A model generated the notes under the pieces. The model searched no databases, was not told the DNA's origin, and worked only from the letters and a program-made list of their open reading frames with translations. 64,000 nucleotides of DNA from Desulfatibacillum aliphaticivorans DSM 15576 (GTDB lineage Bacteria > Desulfobacterota > Desulfobacteria > Desulfobacterales > Desulfatibacillaceae). Both the position numbers and the translations under genes were made by a program. Position 1 is the first letter of the stretch, and the number at the start of each line of letters is the position of its first letter. Shown piece by piece: positions 62,249 to 64,000 of the stretch. Where the stretch lies: NCBI RefSeq assembly GCF_000429905.1, contig NZ_KE386982.1, positions 146,551 to 210,550 on the forward strand. The letters run 5' to 3'.

Positions 62249-64000
62249 TTTTTCCCCTCCTCGGAAGCCTCCGCCTTTTCTTCCGCCTGGGCGAAGGGCA
62301 TTTCCAGAGTAATTTCACCGCCGTCAAAACAGGATTTAAGATTGGGATAGCGTTTTTCAAAAACCCGGAGCATGGGGATGTTGTCCCGAATGACCGTGGC
62401 CACAAATCCCTTGTATCCGTTTTCCCGGGCGATGCGTTCCAGCACTTCTATGATGTAGGATGCGATTCCCTGCTTCTGGTAGGACTCGCTGGTGACAAAA
62501 GCCACTTCCGCGAAACCGTTTTCCGATTCCGCATAAGAGCCGATGGCGATAATCTCCTTGTATCCGCCTTTGGGTCCCAGGCCGATAATGGACATGTTTT
62601 TGCGATAGTCCACAGCGGCCCATTGCTTTTGAACCACCTCGTGGGAGAAAGTCTTTTTGTTATGGAAGAAGCGGTAATAGATGGTTTCTTCCTTCAGGGA
62701 ATAGAAAAAGTTCCGGTAGTCGATTTCGTCCGAAGGCAATAATGGCCTGAATTCCACCACCTTTCCGTTGGGCAGCAGGCGGCTGGACTTGTATTGCTCC
62801 AGAAACAGGAGGTCGTCCTCCGGCGGAGGAAGCTGGTCGGCGAAGATGTAACGCCGCTCCTTGGCCATTTCAATAAGCTCCTTGCGGAACTTGGGGTGGG
62901 CGATCTGGGCCAGTTCCATGACCCTCTGGTAAATGCTTTGCCCCTGGAGTTCTGCAATGCCGTATTCGGTCACCACAAAATTGACGTCGCCGCGGGTGGT
63001 GGCCACGCCGGCGCCCTCGGAAAGCTGAGGCACAATCCTGGAAACCTTGCCGCCCTTGGCCGTGGAGGGCAGGGCTACAATGGAAAATCCGCCGTTGGAC
63101 ATGGCGCTGCCCCTGAGGAAATCAACCTGGTCGCCGATGCCGCTGTAAAATATCCGGCCGGCCGAGTCGCTGCAGACCTGGCCCGTGAGGTCCACTTCCA
63201 GGGCCGAGGAAATGGATACCAGGTTGTCGTTCCGGGCGATGACCACGGGATCGTTTACGAACTCCGAGCCCCGGAAGTAAAATAAAGGATTGTTGTCCAC
63301 CTGGCGATAGAGCTTTTCCGACCCCATGCACAGGGAGGCCACGATTTTATCGGGCAGATAATTTTTTTTGCGGTTGGTGATGGCGCCTTGCTCGATCAAG
63401 GGCAGAAAAGCGTCCGTGATGACCTGGGTGTGAATGCCCAGATCCTTTTTGTCTTTCAAATGGCTTAAAATGGCGTTGGGAAGGCGGCCGAAGCCTATCT
63501 GCAGCGTGGCGCCGTCCTCCACAAGCTGGGAAACGTACATGCCGATGCGGCGCGCCACTTCCGAATCCTTGATGTTGGCGCCCCAGTTGACCAGGGGTTC
63601 ATCCTGCAGGACCATGTAGTCGATGTCGTTGACATGAATGAAGCAGTCTCCCCAGGTGCGCGGCATTTGGTGGTTTATCTGGGCGATGACCATGTGGGCG
63701 TTTTTCGCCCCGGACCTGGTGACGTCCACGGAAACCCCCAGGCTGCAATACCCGTATCTGTCCGGGGGGGAAACCTGGATAAGAGCCACGTCAATGCCCA
63801 GCCGCTGGCTTTCGAACAAGCGGGGAATCTGGGACAAATAGGCGGGCACATAGTCGATTTTGCCTTCATACGTGGCTTTTCGCATGCTTTCGCTCACGAA
63901 AAAGGCTTTGACGGAAAAGCGCCTTAGGAAACTGGGGTCGTCCACATACAGGGACAAGGTCAGGGACAGCATTTGGTGAATGCTCACGTCCTGTATGGAG
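62245..64000 (-). CDS. Acetyl-CoA hydrolase/transferase-GNAT fusion (N-terminus beyond window)
   Basis: Partial: the frame is open to the right edge and the first visible residues are internal. The N-terminal ~400 residues match acetyl-CoA hydrolase/4-hydroxybutyrate CoA-transferase proteins (VDVTRSGAKNAHMVIAQIN, GRIFYSGIGDQVDFLRGS, TEYGIAELQGQS). The C-terminal ~170 are a GNAT acetyltransferase domain (EVAFVTSESYQKQGIASYIIE in outline). Such fusions may couple acyl-CoA level to acylation. It heads the lipoprotein-ktr gene run. Confidence 0.87.
   Translation of the reverse strand, partial: SIQDVSIHQMLSLTLSLYVDDPSFLRRFSVKAFFVSESMRKATYEGKIDYVPAYLSQIPRLFESQRLGIDVALIQVSPPDRYGYCSLGVSVDVTRSGAKNAHMVIAQINHQMPRTWGDCFIHVNDIDYMVLQDEPLVNWGANIKDSEVARRIGMYVSQLVEDGATLQIGFGRLPNAILSHLKDKKDLGIHTQVITDAFLPLIEQGAITNRKKNYLPDKIVASLCMGSEKLYRQVDNNPLFYFRGSEFVNDPVVIARNDNLVSISSALEVDLTGQVCSDSAGRIFYSGIGDQVDFLRGSAMSNGGFSIVALPSTAKGGKVSRIVPQLSEGAGVATTRGDVNFVVTEYGIAELQGQSIYQRVMELAQIAHPKFRKELIEMAKERRYIFADQLPPPEDDLLFLEQYKSSRLLPNGKVVEFRPLLPSDEIDYRNFFYSLKEETIYYRFFHNKKTFSHEVVQKQWAAVDYRKNMSIIGLGPKGGYKEIIAIGSYAESENGFAEVAFVTSESYQKQGIASYIIEVLERIARENGYKGFVATVIRDNIPMLRVFEKRYPNLKSCFDGGEITLEMPFAQAEEKAEASEEGKK

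Overview
The window looks like chromosome of an anaerobic, sulfate-reducing or syntrophic Desulfobacterota bacterium, most like Desulfatibacillum/Desulfobacteraceae. This is an inference from GC-rich, delta-proteobacterial-type proteins, a cytoplasmic Hdr-Mvh electron-transfer operon, several UGA-encoded selenocysteines, an ADP-forming acyl-CoA synthetase and acyl-CoA transferase. No tRNA, rRNA, CRISPR array or intact transposon was seen.

Layout. 1-6.5 kb: ADP-forming acyl-CoA synthetase, converging on a B12-binding radical SAM protein plus a large membrane protein (both with TTG starts), and a YhbY RNA-binding protein. 7-8.9 kb: chemoreceptor. 9.2-17.2 kb: minus-strand operon of hydrogenase maturation protease, HdrA, MvhD, FrhB-like protein, MvhG and MvhA. 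MvhA, MvhD and HdrA each need an in-frame TGA read as selenocysteine; taken at face value, conventional gene calls would truncate MvhA and MvhD and split HdrA in two. 17.9-32.2 kb: Ski2-like helicase, IscU/NifU-like scaffold, a fourth selenoprotein (HesB/IscA-like), macrodomain protein, phosphoesterase, citrate synthase, redox proteins, an actin-like ParM homologue, a TetR regulator, a small holin-like membrane protein, and an ATPase/TOPRIM pair resembling a split OLD-type defence system.

32.4-52.9 kb: a minus-strand bacterial microcompartment (BMC) locus of 21 genes for B12-dependent diol (1,2-propanediol or glycerol) breakdown. It holds shell proteins (PduA, PduB, PduT, PduN, a BMC-H with a long charged tail, an atypical two-domain BMC protein), diol dehydratase PduCDE, reactivase PduGH, cobalamin recycling (PduS, PduO split in two genes), aldehyde dehydrogenase PduP, alcohol dehydrogenase PduQ, a flavoprotein-like gene and EutJ-like protein. 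No PduL is present; instead there is a single-chain phosphotransacylase-acyl kinase fusion (Pta-Buk), plus a separate acetate kinase. A divergent two-component system (53.3-55.7 kb), whose kinase carries a PocR-type sensory domain, probably controls the locus. A shared TATAGGGT-type motif lies upstream of both the first gene and pduA.

55.7-59.2 kb is AT-rich or degraded: a HEAT-like membrane protein, a cytochrome c remnant with a perfect 30-bp duplication, the 3' end of a group II intron (frameshifted maturase C-terminus plus domain V), and a gene fragment directly after it. 59.3-64 kb: a minus-strand run of a CoA-transferase/GNAT fusion (cut by the window edge), a lipoprotein, a small protein and a Trk/Ktr potassium transporter. 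Several dispersed palindromic repeat families fill intergenic gaps around 17.7, 28.5, 29.6, 34.8-35.4 and 58.1 kb.
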